From Pseudomonadota bacterium (GTDB lineage: Bacteria; Myxococcota_A; UBA796; GCA-2862545), in contig SXOB01000006.1 of NCBI GenBank assembly GCA_005776945.1, positions 55,681-119,680 on the forward strand: DNA of 64,000 bases. Reading direction: 5' to 3'. This document shows positions 41,080 to 49,630 of this stretch, one piece after another. The position numbers and the translations under genes were made by a program. The notes under the pieces were generated by a model that saw only the letters and a list, made by a program, of their open reading frames with translations, did not search any database and was not told the origin of the DNA. Positions within the stretch are counted from its first letter, which is position 1. Each line of letters opens with the position of its first letter.

Positions 41080-41903
41080 GTTTGCACGCCGAGAACGGCG
41101 CGGAACACGACCTTCCCGCCCATCCAACACCGCGCGCGTACCTGATTGCGTCGCACCCTCGGAGCGGCAGTTCGCTCTTGGCGCGCGCCCTATGGGACAC
41201 CGGCCGAGCCGGTCGCCCATGGGAGTACTTTGGCGCCGTGCACATCGCGCAGTTCCATGCGCGGTGGCGCCTTCCTCACGCTCCGGCGCCCAACCCGGCG
41301 TGGTGGGACCGCGCCGTTCGCGCCCTCAGGCGTCGATTGGGACATCGAGCGCCAACGGCCGGCGAGCGGCTCGGCCTCGAGCGATGGACCCAGGAGGCCG
41401 TCCGCGACTACGTGGAGCGCCTGGTTGCGCATCGGACGACGGAGAACGGGGTCTTCGGCGTCAAAGCCCATCACGAACAAGTCGACGTGCTGTTTTTCCG
41501 TAAGGGACTCGACCCGGCCGGCGTCCTGCCCGACCTCCGCGTCGTATGGATCGAGCGCCGGGACCGCGTCCGCCAGGCCGTCAGCCTCGTTCGCGCACGG
41601 GCCTCGTCCCGTTGGTCGGCGGACCAGGCGGGGCGGGACGAAGCGCCGTACCGACGGGAGGCCATCGACGATGCCCTCGCCGACATCCAACGGTGGGACG
41701 ACGCGTGGGCCCCATGGCTTGCGAGCCGCCCGCCCGTGTTGCGGCTCACCTACGAGGATCTCACGTCCGATTGGGTCGGCACTTTGTCGAAGACCTTTGA
41801 CGCTCTCGACCTGAGCCCCCCGGCGCGATGGCCGGAGCCTGGCCAGCGCAAGCAGTCCGACCACATTTCAGAGGCGTGGGTCCAGCGCTACCGGGCGGGC
41901 TGA
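41076..41903 (+). CDS. Stf0-like sulfotransferase
   Basis: A 275-aa protein with the PAPS-dependent sulfotransferase signature YLIASHPRSGSSLLARAL (5'-phosphosulfate loop) and the Stf0-specific continuation GRPWEYF; later IERRDRVRQAVSLVRA matches the 3'-phosphate loop, and RLTYEDL is typical. Stf0 in mycobacteria sulfates trehalose; the acceptor here is unknown but glycolipid or polysaccharide is likely. GTG start overlaps the MopE/VWA lipoprotein stop. No PAPS synthesis genes in the window. Confidence 0.82.
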   Translation: MSLHAENGAEHDLPAHPTPRAYLIASHPRSGSSLLARALWDTGRAGRPWEYFGAVHIAQFHARWRLPHAPAPNPAWWDRAVRALRRRLGHRAPTAGERLGLERWTQEAVRDYVERLVAHRTTENGVFGVKAHHEQVDVLFFRKGLDPAGVLPDLRVVWIERRDRVRQAVSLVRARASSRWSADQAGRDEAPYRREAIDDALADIQRWDDAWAPWLASRPPVLRLTYEDLTSDWVGTLSKTFDALDLSPPARWPEPGQRKQSDHISEAWVQRYRAG

Positions 41904-41927
41904 GGCCGCCTGGGAACGTAGGGGTCC

Positions 41928-41947
41928 AGCGCGATAGCGCCCGCGCT
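41928..41947. promoter_or_regulatory. Inverted repeat before metG
   Basis: AGCGCG (41928-41933) and CGCGCT (41942-41947) are complementary with an 8-base spacer in the 55-base leader of metG. Weak evidence: GC-rich arms of this length arise easily here. No other control element is visible in the gap. Confidence 0.25.
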
Positions 41948-41958
41948 GCGAGCGCCCC

Positions 41959-43902
41959 GTGACCTGGTCGATCACCACACCCATCTACTACGTCAACGGC
42001 AAGCCCCACATCGGGCACGCCTACACCACGATTGCGGCCGACGCGGCCGCACGCTGGATGCGGCGTCTGGGACACGACACATTCTTGCTGACGGGCACGG
42101 ACGAACACGGCCAAAAGGTCGCGGAGGCGGCAGCGGCGCGTGGCATGGCACCCAAGGTCCACTGCGACGACATGGTCGTCGGCTGGCGCGCGCTGATGGA
42201 CCGCCTCGGCATCACCTACGACCGCTTTCTTCGCACCACGGACGCCGACCACATCGCCGTCGTCCAGGGTGTGCTGACGTGGATGAAGGAGCGCGACCTC
42301 ATCTACCGCGCCGAGTACACGGGTTGGTACAGCATCGCGGCCGAGCGGTTTTGGACGGAGAAGGACCTCGTCGATGGCAAGTGCCCCGACACCGGCACTG
42401 CGGTCGTCGAGATCACAGAGGCCAACTGGTTTTTCCGGATGTCCCAATTCCGCGAGCCGCTGCTCGCCCATTTGGCCGCCCACCCGGAGGCGATTCAGCC
42501 GGAGAGCCGGCTCAATGAGGTCCTTGGCTTCCTGCGGCAGCCGCTCGAAGACCTGTGCATCAGCCGGCCCAAAGCGCGGATGAATTGGGGCATCGACTTG
42601 CCCTTCGACCCCGACTTCGTCACCTACGTCTGGTTCGACGCGCTGCTGAACTACGCGACCGGGGCCGGGTGGAGCCCGGGCAAAGCCCTGTCGGCGACCC
42701 GCTGGCCGGCGACCGTCCACCTCGTCGGCAAGGACATCCTCACGACCCACGCCGTGTACTGGAACACGATGCTTCTGGCGTTGGGACTGCCGCTGCCGAC
42801 CACTCTGTTTGCCCACGGCTGGTGGGTGAGCACGGATGGCCGGAAGATGTCGAAGTCGCTTGGCAACACCATCGATGTCGACGGTCTGATCGAAGGCTTC
42901 GGCGTCGACGTCCTGCGGTGGTTCCTCCTGCGCGACGTGGCGTTTGGCGCCGACGGCGCCTTTTCCTACGACAACTTCCTCGTCCGTACGAACGCCGACC
43001 TCGCGAACGACCTCGGCAACCTCGCGCACCGGGCAACGTCCATGACCGTGTCGTGGCGCGGCGGTGCGGTCCCTCCGCTCGCGGCGCCGGGTCCCGCTGA
43101 AGCGGCCCTCGCGGAGCTGGCGCACGCGACCGTCGCATCGGTAGCCGATGCCATGCCCCGGCTTGCCTTCCACGAAGCGCTGGAAGCCATCGTCGGCCTC
43201 GTCCGCGCCGGCAACAAGTACGTCGACACCCGGGCCCCCTGGGCGCTCCGCAAGTCTGGCGACGAGGCCGGCGTCGACACCGTGCTCCGCACCTTGCTGG
43301 AGCTGTGTCACCTCGTGGCGGCCCTCGCGGCCCCTGTCGCGCCGGGCAAGATGGCCGAGCTTGGCGCCAGACTCGGACGCGACGCAGCGACCTTGGACAC
43401 GTTTGCCCGCGACGTGGTCCATGGCCAGGTGGCTGCGCTCGGCGGCCTGACGACGGGCGCGCCCATCCACCATGGCGATCCGCTCTTTCCTCGCTTCGAT
43501 GAACTTCCCGCGGCGCTTGCGCCGGCCCCCGCAAAGGAGACACCCATGGCCCCCGAGGCCCCCCCGACCCCCGCGGTCCCGACCATCACCTACGACGACT
43601 TCGCCAAGATCCAGCTGCGCGTGGGGCGAATCGTTGAGGCTGCACCGCATCCTGACGCCGACCGCCTCCTTTGCCTGAAGGTGGACATTGGTGAGGCGGC
43701 GCCGCGCTCGATCGTCGCCGGCATCCGGGCCCGATTTGCGCCCGAAGCGCTCCTCGGGCGCCAAATCGTCGTCGTGGCGAATCTGGCCCCGCGCAAGCTG
43801 CGCGGCGTCGAGAGCCACGGGATGTTGCTGGCTGCGTCCGATGGCGACCTCCTCGTCGACCTCGTCTCCGTCGACGCGCCCCCGGGCAGCGTCGTACGCT
43901 GA
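41959..43902 (+). CDS. metG: Methionyl-tRNA synthetase
   Basis: 647 aa. PHIGH (residues 16-20), the connecting domain, KMSKS (296-300), and a C-terminal EMAP/Trbp111-like tRNA-binding domain (IQLRVGRIVEAAPHPDADRLLCLKVDIGE). The zinc knuckle is mostly gone: the Cys pair of WYCVPCERF-type sequences is Ser125 and Ala128 here, Cys142 remains, and Thr145 replaces the last ligand. Zinc-free MetRS types exist. GTG start, 55 bases after the sulfotransferase. Single gene with its own leader. Confidence 0.97.
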   Translation: MTWSITTPIYYVNGKPHIGHAYTTIAADAAARWMRRLGHDTFLLTGTDEHGQKVAEAAAARGMAPKVHCDDMVVGWRALMDRLGITYDRFLRTTDADHIAVVQGVLTWMKERDLIYRAEYTGWYSIAAERFWTEKDLVDGKCPDTGTAVVEITEANWFFRMSQFREPLLAHLAAHPEAIQPESRLNEVLGFLRQPLEDLCISRPKARMNWGIDLPFDPDFVTYVWFDALLNYATGAGWSPGKALSATRWPATVHLVGKDILTTHAVYWNTMLLALGLPLPTTLFAHGWWVSTDGRKMSKSLGNTIDVDGLIEGFGVDVLRWFLLRDVAFGADGAFSYDNFLVRTNADLANDLGNLAHRATSMTVSWRGGAVPPLAAPGPAEAALAELAHATVASVADAMPRLAFHEALEAIVGLVRAGNKYVDTRAPWALRKSGDEAGVDTVLRTLLELCHLVAALAAPVAPGKMAELGARLGRDAATLDTFARDVVHGQVAALGGLTTGAPIHHGDPLFPRFDELPAALAPAPAKETPMAPEAPPTPAVPTITYDDFAKIQLRVGRIVEAAPHPDADRLLCLKVDIGEAAPRSIVAGIRARFAPEALLGRQIVVVANLAPRKLRGVESHGMLLAASDGDLLVDLVSVDAPPGSVVR

Positions 43903-43903
43903 C

Positions 43904-44713
43904 ATGCCCATCCCCGTCGCGGCGCTGCTCGCGGGCCTTGTCGCCCTCGCCGCGACGTTGGCGGTGGAGCGCTTCGGCGGGCGTTGGGGCGGCGTGCTGG
44001 CCACGGTCCCGTCGACCTTTGTCCCGGCCAGCATCGGCCTGTGGAGCGGCTCGGGACCCGAGGGCTTCGACCGCGCGATGGCCATCACGCCCGTCGCCAT
44101 GTGGGCCAACGCGCTCTTTCTTTACTCGTGGCGCGTGCTCCCGCCTCGTCTGGACGCCGCGGCGCGGTTGGGAAAGCTCGTCGGGCTGAGCCTCGCGGTC
44201 TGGGGTGCCGCCGCTGGCACCGCCGTGTTTGGCGTGGGAGCCCTCCTCACGGCGGGCGCGGAGCCAGCGTGGGTCCACCGTGGCATGTCCACCCTTCTCG
44301 TGACGACCGGGCTCTTGGCGACGTGGCGACCTGTAGCGGCGCCGTCCGCCCGCTACGCGGTAAGTCCACTCATCCTGCTCGCGCGCGTCGTGCTCCCCGC
44401 CCTCGCCATCGGCCTCGCCTTGCTTGCGGCGCAGTGGAGTGGCCCCCTCCTCGGCGGTGCGCTGAGCGTTTTCCCGGCTATCTTCCTGACCACGATGGTG
44501 GCGCTTCACGCGAACCAGGGTGAGGACATCCAGTTGGGCGCAGTCGGCCCCATGATGTTGGGGACGTCCTCCATGGCTGTCTACAGCGGGTTCGCGCCGA
44601 TGTTCTTCCGCGCTGCAGGCCCTTGGGGCGGCGCTGGACTCACCTGGTTGGCCTCCGTGGTGCTTGGCTCCATCCCCGTGGCCCTCTGGCTCCAGCGGAG
44701 GCACCAGACATGA
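43904..44713 (+). CDS. Multi-pass membrane protein, unknown
   Basis: A 269-aa protein with about seven or eight hydrophobic helices. It begins ALLAGLVALAATLAV, then GGVLATVPSTFVPASIGLW, and a second similar half (GGALSVFPAIFLTTMVAL) suggests an internal duplication (paired GGxLxxxPxxF motifs at about 29 and 185), as in small transporters. No recognised family; GlpM-like proteins have a comparable layout. It starts one base after metG stops and overlaps the GH13 gene (ATGA). Confidence 0.7.
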   Translation: MPIPVAALLAGLVALAATLAVERFGGRWGGVLATVPSTFVPASIGLWSGSGPEGFDRAMAITPVAMWANALFLYSWRVLPPRLDAAARLGKLVGLSLAVWGAAAGTAVFGVGALLTAGAEPAWVHRGMSTLLVTTGLLATWRPVAAPSARYAVSPLILLARVVLPALAIGLALLAAQWSGPLLGGALSVFPAIFLTTMVALHANQGEDIQLGAVGPMMLGTSSMAVYSGFAPMFFRAAGPWGGAGLTWLASVVLGSIPVALWLQRRHQT

Positions 44714-47103
44714 CGGGGGCGACCCTGATGGCCGGTTGCTGCGGCGGGCTGCCGCAATGGCAGGAATCCGTCATCGAGATTTCCATCGCGACGGCGTCCA
44801 CTACAGAGATCGACATTTCGGATTGGTGGTCGCCGAAGGCGGAGGGCGTCACCGCCTCGGCCGGGCCCGACGTCCTCGTGAACATTTCCGGCGCCACGCT
44901 CTCGCTCACACCTCAGCCGGGTTTCACCGGTGAGCTGACCCTCACCGTGACGGCCAGCGACCGGTGCGGTGGGTCGACGACCGAGCGCATCCCCTTGCTT
45001 GTTGAGGCGGAGGCCGCGCCCCCCGGCGCTTGCGCGACGACGCTGACCTACCGTCCCGTCGACGCCGACCGCGTTTCGATTGCCGGCTCATTCTCCGAAT
45101 GGGCGCCCGTGGCGGCGACGGCGACGGGCGACGGCGCGTTCGTCGCGTCCCTGAACCTCGAACCTGGACCCGTCACGTACAAGTGGATCGAGCATCGGGA
45201 CGACGCGTTCGGTACCGAGGATCTGTGGGCGTGCGACCCGAATGGCGAAGGCGTTGTGTGCGACCCCGGCACCATCGACCCGTTCACGCCGAGCTTCACG
45301 GTCGACTGCACGCCGGGCGCACCCTCATGCAACAGCCTGTTCGTCGTTCCCCCCTGCGGGACCCCCCACCTCGCCCTTGCGGCGTGGAAGCTCGACGGTG
45401 ACGACCTCACAGCGACCATCGACTCCGACGTTGGGACGACGTGGACGGCTGTGCTCGACGGCGCTCAGGTCGCTGCCGACGGGCCCATCACCGCCTCCGA
45501 CCTCGCGCCGGGGCGCCACACGATCACCGTGACTGGGCAAAGCGCAACGGGAATTCCGGCGGAGTCGCTCCACGTCCCCTTCTGGGTCGACGGCGGCGAC
45601 TGGGACGACGGCCTGCTCTACTTCGCCATGGTCGACCGCTTCGCGAATGGCGACGGCGTAGCCACGCCCTCGGGCGCCACCGCCCCCCTCGGCGAGTGGC
45701 ACGGGGGCGACCTCGAGGGCGTTCGCCGTTCGCTCGACTACCTCGCCGACCTCGGCACGACCGCGCTGTGGATCACGAGCCCGCTGCCCCAACCCGACGG
45801 GGCGTGGTCGGGGACCTGTGGCACCTACGGCGGCTACCACGGCTACTGGCCGACGTCGGAAACGGGGGTCGACGGCCGGCTTGGCGACGCCGCCGACCTC
45901 GCGGCCCTCGTCGACGACGCGCACGACCGGGGCATCCGGGTCATCCTCGACGCCGTCCTGAATCACGTGCACGCCGACAGCCCCCACGTGTTGGCGTCCC
46001 CGGAGTGGTTTGGGCCCTACGACGGCTGCCTCGACACCATCGACGGTGCGCTGGGATTCGACCGAAATCCCGAAGGATGTTGGTTCAGCCCCTACCTGCC
46101 AGACATCGACTACGCGAATTCTGCCGTCATGGCGACGTGGGTTCAGGCCGCCGTGGACTACGCGATCGAGGCCAACGTGGACGGCCTCCGCGTCGACGCC
46201 GTCAAACACTTCCCACACGCGACGACGTGGAATCTTGAGGCCGAAATTGCTCGCCGCATCGAGCACGCACCGTTTGGCGTGATCGATTTCTGGACCGTGG
46301 GCGAGACGTTCGACGGCGCCGACCGGATCGCCGCTTATTTGGGCGAAGGGCAACTCGACGGACAATTCGATTTCCCGATGTATTGGGCGATCCGGTCCGC
46401 CTTCGCGCACGACGGCGACTACGGAGCGCTCATCGACGCCGCCCTGACGAGCCAAAGCCAATTCGCCGGTTCGCGGATGAGCGTGTTCCTCGGCAACCAC
46501 GACGTCGCCCGCTTCGTGACCGAGGCCTCGGGAGACGACGGCGCCGTGTGCGTCGACGGCACGCTTCAATCGATCACGAACGTCGACGACCCCCTCGCCT
46601 ACGCGCGCCTGCGCAACGCGATGACCTGGGTCCTGACCCAGCCTGGCGTTCCGCTGGTCTACTATGGCGATGAGGTGGGGCTGCCTGGCCTTGGCGACCC
46701 CGACAACCGGCAGCCCCTCTGGAGCCTCCTCGACCCCATCGACGCCAGCAACGTCGACGACGTGGCCGACCAACTCGACGCCAACCGGGCCGAATCGCTG
46801 CGCCACGTCCGGGACGTGACGGCCGTGCGGCGGTCCCACCCCGCGCTGCGCGACGGCACTTGGGTGGAATGGTGGCGGGAGTCCGCCATCGTCGGCTTCG
46901 CCCGCGTGCTCGGCAACGACGCCGCGCTCGTGCTCATCAGCCGCGACGGGTCCGACCGCACCCTGACGAACGGGCTGTCGTTCGCCGGCCTCCCCGATAC
47001 GACCTACGTCGACGCCGTCACCGGCGAGGTCTTCGAGCCGAGTGGGGGCCAGATCTCCGTCACCGTCCGGGCCTGGAGTTCCCGCATCCTCGTGCCAAAG
47101 TAG
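44710..47103 (+). CDS. Alpha-amylase family GH13, exported
   Basis: A 797-aa enzyme. Residues about 10-110 are an Ig-like beta domain (DISDWWSPKAEGVTAS ... TASDRCGG), followed by CBM48-type (VSIAGSFSEWAP) and more beta domains, then the GH13 barrel from about 295: nucleophile Asp in DGLRVDAVKH (about 495), Glu in TVGETFD (about 531), Asp in GNHDVAR (about 595), and a C-terminal beta domain. Cys pairs suggest export. The start (MTGATLMAGCC) offers a lipobox-like LMAGC with Cys at 9 or 10, far too short for a standard signal. The ATG overlaps the membrane protein stop. Confidence 0.85.
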   Translation: MTGATLMAGCCGGLPQWQESVIEISIATASTTEIDISDWWSPKAEGVTASAGPDVLVNISGATLSLTPQPGFTGELTLTVTASDRCGGSTTERIPLLVEAEAAPPGACATTLTYRPVDADRVSIAGSFSEWAPVAATATGDGAFVASLNLEPGPVTYKWIEHRDDAFGTEDLWACDPNGEGVVCDPGTIDPFTPSFTVDCTPGAPSCNSLFVVPPCGTPHLALAAWKLDGDDLTATIDSDVGTTWTAVLDGAQVAADGPITASDLAPGRHTITVTGQSATGIPAESLHVPFWVDGGDWDDGLLYFAMVDRFANGDGVATPSGATAPLGEWHGGDLEGVRRSLDYLADLGTTALWITSPLPQPDGAWSGTCGTYGGYHGYWPTSETGVDGRLGDAADLAALVDDAHDRGIRVILDAVLNHVHADSPHVLASPEWFGPYDGCLDTIDGALGFDRNPEGCWFSPYLPDIDYANSAVMATWVQAAVDYAIEANVDGLRVDAVKHFPHATTWNLEAEIARRIEHAPFGVIDFWTVGETFDGADRIAAYLGEGQLDGQFDFPMYWAIRSAFAHDGDYGALIDAALTSQSQFAGSRMSVFLGNHDVARFVTEASGDDGAVCVDGTLQSITNVDDPLAYARLRNAMTWVLTQPGVPLVYYGDEVGLPGLGDPDNRQPLWSLLDPIDASNVDDVADQLDANRAESLRHVRDVTAVRRSHPALRDGTWVEWWRESAIVGFARVLGNDAALVLISRDGSDRTLTNGLSFAGLPDTTYVDAVTGEVFEPSGGQISVTVRAWSSRILVPK

Positions 47104-47142
47104 GCCGGTCGCAATCCGCAGCGGGTCGACCGTTCGGGCGCC

Positions 47143-47209
47143 CTGACGACCCTTTGGCGCGCCGTAAGACCGCTCAGCCGACCTCGTTCTCGTCCGGCGT
47201 CCGACGCCG
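47143..47209 (+). promoter_or_regulatory. Candidate promoter and palindrome before ferritin-like gene
   Basis: CTGACG (47143-47148), 16 bases, and TAAGAC (47165-47170) form a weak promoter. Downstream, CGGCGTC-C-GACGCCG (47195-47209) is a perfect 7-bp inverted repeat in the leader, which may be an operator or an RNA hairpin. A GGAGGG ribosome site (47224-47229) precedes the ATG at 47233. Confidence 0.4.
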
Positions 47210-47232
47210 CCACGATGGGGCTCGGAGGGCAT

Positions 47233-47940
47233 ATGGACTGGAAGGAATGGCACCGGCACTTCGCGGCGAACCGGGACCGCGCGCGGCCGGACGTCGACGT
47301 CGAGGGCATCCCCAAAGAGATGCGGGCCGTCCTCGCGGCGTCGCTCGGGCGCTTTCAACTCGGGGAGTCGGGCGAGGGCCGCATCGCACAGGAGGTGAAC
47401 CAAGTCAGGTGGCCCGAGGTCGACGACGACTGGCGGGCCGCCATCCGCCTCTTCGTCGCCGAGGAGGGTCGCCACGGCGCCATCTTGGGGCAAGCGGTCG
47501 CCGCCCTTGGAGGCCGGACGCCCAAACGCCACGCCACAGAGGTGTTGTTTCGCCGCGGGCGCCGTCTCCTCGGGGTGCGCACCAAACTGCTGGTCCTGCT
47601 CGCCGCCGAGGTCATCAGCCTTGGCGCGTACGGCGCATTGATCGAGGGTCTGCCGCCCTGCGGGCTGCGCACGGCGCTCGAACAAGTCTGCGAGGACGAA
47701 AAGGCCCACCTCGCCTTCCATACCGACTTCTTCCGCGCCACCACCAAGACCTCCGCAGCTCGACGCGCCCTCCGCGTGGGCTGGACGGCCATCGCGACGG
47801 CCGCCGTCGGAACCGTCCTCGTCGACCACGCCCCGCTGTGGCGGACGTTGGGAACGCCGCCAGGTAGGCTTGCGACGCGCTGGCGCGGCCTGATCGCTGA
47901 CGTGGGTCGCGCCATTGCGCCGTTAGGCTCCAAGGCATGA
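47233..47940 (+). CDS. Ferritin-like di-iron protein
   Basis: A 235-aa cytosolic protein with a four-helix-bundle di-iron pattern: Glu in GRIAQEV, EEGRH in the second helix, Glu in AAEVISLGAY and EDEKAH in the fourth. This matches the Glu/ExxH pairs of ferritin-like proteins. The last 60 residues contain a hydrophobic stretch (VGWTAIATAAVGTVLVDHA). A substrate is not deducible; oxidation or iron handling is possible. ATG at 47233 with GGAGG four bases upstream; an earlier ATG at 47215 lacks such a site. It overlaps the LytS-like kinase (ATGA). Confidence 0.78.
   Translation: MDWKEWHRHFAANRDRARPDVDVEGIPKEMRAVLAASLGRFQLGESGEGRIAQEVNQVRWPEVDDDWRAAIRLFVAEEGRHGAILGQAVAALGGRTPKRHATEVLFRRGRRLLGVRTKLLVLLAAEVISLGAYGALIEGLPPCGLRTALEQVCEDEKAHLAFHTDFFRATTKTSAARRALRVGWTAIATAAVGTVLVDHAPLWRTLGTPPGRLATRWRGLIADVGRAIAPLGSKA
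47924..47929 (+). promoter_or_regulatory. Possible internal -10 (TAGGCT) for the LytS/LytTR pair
   Basis: TAGGCT sits within the last codons of the ferritin-like gene, seven bases before the kinase ATG at 47937. It requires a TTA Leu codon, which is unusual in this GC-rich coding sequence. At this distance transcription would start at the ATG. Weak alone, but repeated elsewhere. Confidence 0.3.
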
Positions 47941-48914
47941 ACCTGGTGGCCAGCACCTGGCGCGGACTGGCGGCGCCCCGACGTTCTGTCCCCATGGCCA
48001 TCGTGGCCCTGCCAATGGTCGCCACCCAGGTACAACTGTCGGGCGGGCGCGTTTCGGCTGGCGTCCTCGCCATGTTGATGGTGGGGTCCTTCGCGCTCTT
48101 CGGCCCCCTCGCCTGGCGCGCGAGCAGCACACTCGCGCCTCGAGCGCTTGGACTCGCCGTCTACGGGTTCGCATGCCTCGCGCCGACAACGCTCGGCGTC
48201 CTCGCGCAGGCCCTGACCGGCCCCAGTTGGCTGACGGGACACGCCCACCTCGCGATCAGCACGGCCCTGTTTGCCGTCGGCGGTTGGGGCCTCGGCCGCG
48301 ACCTGGACCAAGAGGAGGCGCTGGAACGGGCGCGGGCCGCGGCAGGCGCCGCGCGGCGGGCCGCTGAAGAGGCCCAACTGCTCGCCGTTCGCAGCCATCT
48401 CGATCCGCACTTCCTCTTCAACACGCTCAACGCGATCGCCGAGTGGTGCAGGGTCGACGGCGAGGTCGCTGAGCGCGCTGTGCTCGAGCTGAGCGCGCTG
48501 CTTCGCGACGTGCTTGGCGGCGTCACCGCGGAACGTTGGCCCCTCGAACGGGAGCTTCAGGTCGCCCGGCGCGTGTGGGCGCTCTACGAGGCGCGCGACC
48601 CCGAACGCTACCAGGTGGCCTGGCAGGTGTCCGGCGTCGATCTCACGCGTCCGGTCCCGCCGCTCGCGCTGCTTGCCCTCGTCGAGAACGCCGTCAAACA
48701 CGGGCCGTCTGCGGGGCATCGCGGAACGTTGGAACTGGAGGCCGACGCCGACGGCCTCACGATCCGCAACCCGTCGCCGAACACCGTCGTCGCACGAGAC
48801 CGCGGACAAGGTGTGGCGCTGCTCCTGCGGCGACTCGAACTTGCGGGATGGCCGGCGCCGTCCTTCCACGGCGACGGCCATCGGATGACCGCCCACCTGA
48901 GCTTCCCACGATGA
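47937..48914 (+). CDS. LytS-type sensor histidine kinase
   Basis: A 325-aa membrane kinase. Three to four membrane segments (about 20-115) and a short coiled coil, then the His_kinase domain with the phosphorylated His in LDPHFLFNTLNAIAEW, N-box ALVENAVKHG and a G-box (GQGVALLLRRL). No separate sensory domain is present, so the signal is probably membrane-borne. It is coupled to the LytTR regulator (ATGATG overlap) and overlaps the ferritin-like gene. Confidence 0.88.
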   Translation: MNLVASTWRGLAAPRRSVPMAIVALPMVATQVQLSGGRVSAGVLAMLMVGSFALFGPLAWRASSTLAPRALGLAVYGFACLAPTTLGVLAQALTGPSWLTGHAHLAISTALFAVGGWGLGRDLDQEEALERARAAAGAARRAAEEAQLLAVRSHLDPHFLFNTLNAIAEWCRVDGEVAERAVLELSALLRDVLGGVTAERWPLERELQVARRVWALYEARDPERYQVAWQVSGVDLTRPVPPLALLALVENAVKHGPSAGHRGTLELEADADGLTIRNPSPNTVVARDRGQGVALLLRRLELAGWPAPSFHGDGHRMTAHLSFPR

Positions 48915-49600
48915 TGCTCCGCGTGCTCATCGCCGACGATGAAGCGATGGCGCGCCGGCGCCTGGAGCGCCTGCTAGGCGATCTAGGCGGCGTCGAGATC
49001 ACGGCGAGTTGCCCCGACGGTCCGTCGGCCCTGGCCGCCGCCGCGGCCACCCTGCCGGATCTCGCCCTCCTCGACATCGACATGCCGGGCTTGTCCGGCG
49101 TCGAGTTGGCGCGCCAGTTGCCGGCCGGGACGGCTGTGATCTTCACGACGGCCCATCCCGAACATGCGGTGACGGCCTTCGATGACGGCGTCGTCGACTA
49201 CGTGCTCAAGCCGATCGAGGCCGGACGGCTCGCGCTCGCGCTGCGACGCGCAGAGCTTCGGCGGCGCGAGGCGCCAGGCGTCGTGCCGATTCCGACGCCG
49301 TCCGGCATCGTCCTTCTGCCCTCGACGTGCCTGCTCGCGGTCTCGATCGACGGCCTGTCGACGCGCGTGGACAGCGACCGCGGCGTATGGTTCTCCGATT
49401 GGCCTTTGACCGAATTCGAGCGCCGCGTCGCTGGCCTACACAGGGTGCACCGCACCGCCCTCGTCCGCCTGGAGCGCGTGGCTCGGCTGCGGCCCACCGA
49501 CGGCGGGGGCTACGACGCGATCCTCGAAAGTGGGCACGCGATTTCCGTGAGCCGCTCGGCGGCCCGCGACCTGAGAAAGCGGCTCGGATTGCGCGGTTGA
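48911..49600 (+). CDS. LytTR-type response regulator
   Basis: A 229-aa regulator: receiver domain with IADDEAMARRRL, phosphoacceptor Asp in LLDIDMPGLSG, TTAHPEHAV and LKP near the end, followed by a LytTR DNA-binding domain (TPSGIVLLPSTCLLAVSIDG ... FERRVAGLHRVHRTALVRLERV). It will bind DNA direct repeats to control target genes. Start ATG at 48911 overlaps the kinase stop; the next ATG follows at once. It forms a two-component system with the kinase. Confidence 0.92.
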   Translation: MMLRVLIADDEAMARRRLERLLGDLGGVEITASCPDGPSALAAAAATLPDLALLDIDMPGLSGVELARQLPAGTAVIFTTAHPEHAVTAFDDGVVDYVLKPIEAGRLALALRRAELRRREAPGVVPIPTPSGIVLLPSTCLLAVSIDGLSTRVDSDRGVWFSDWPLTEFERRVAGLHRVHRTALVRLERVARLRPTDGGGYDAILESGHAISVSRSAARDLRKRLGLRG

Positions 49601-49630
49601 CAGGCAAGGCAACGTGGGCCATGGCATGCC

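Noticed and set aside
47104..47232. tRNA or small RNA gene in the longest gap of this area
   Set aside because: No cloverleaf or anticodon-arm pattern could be found; only the palindrome at 47195.
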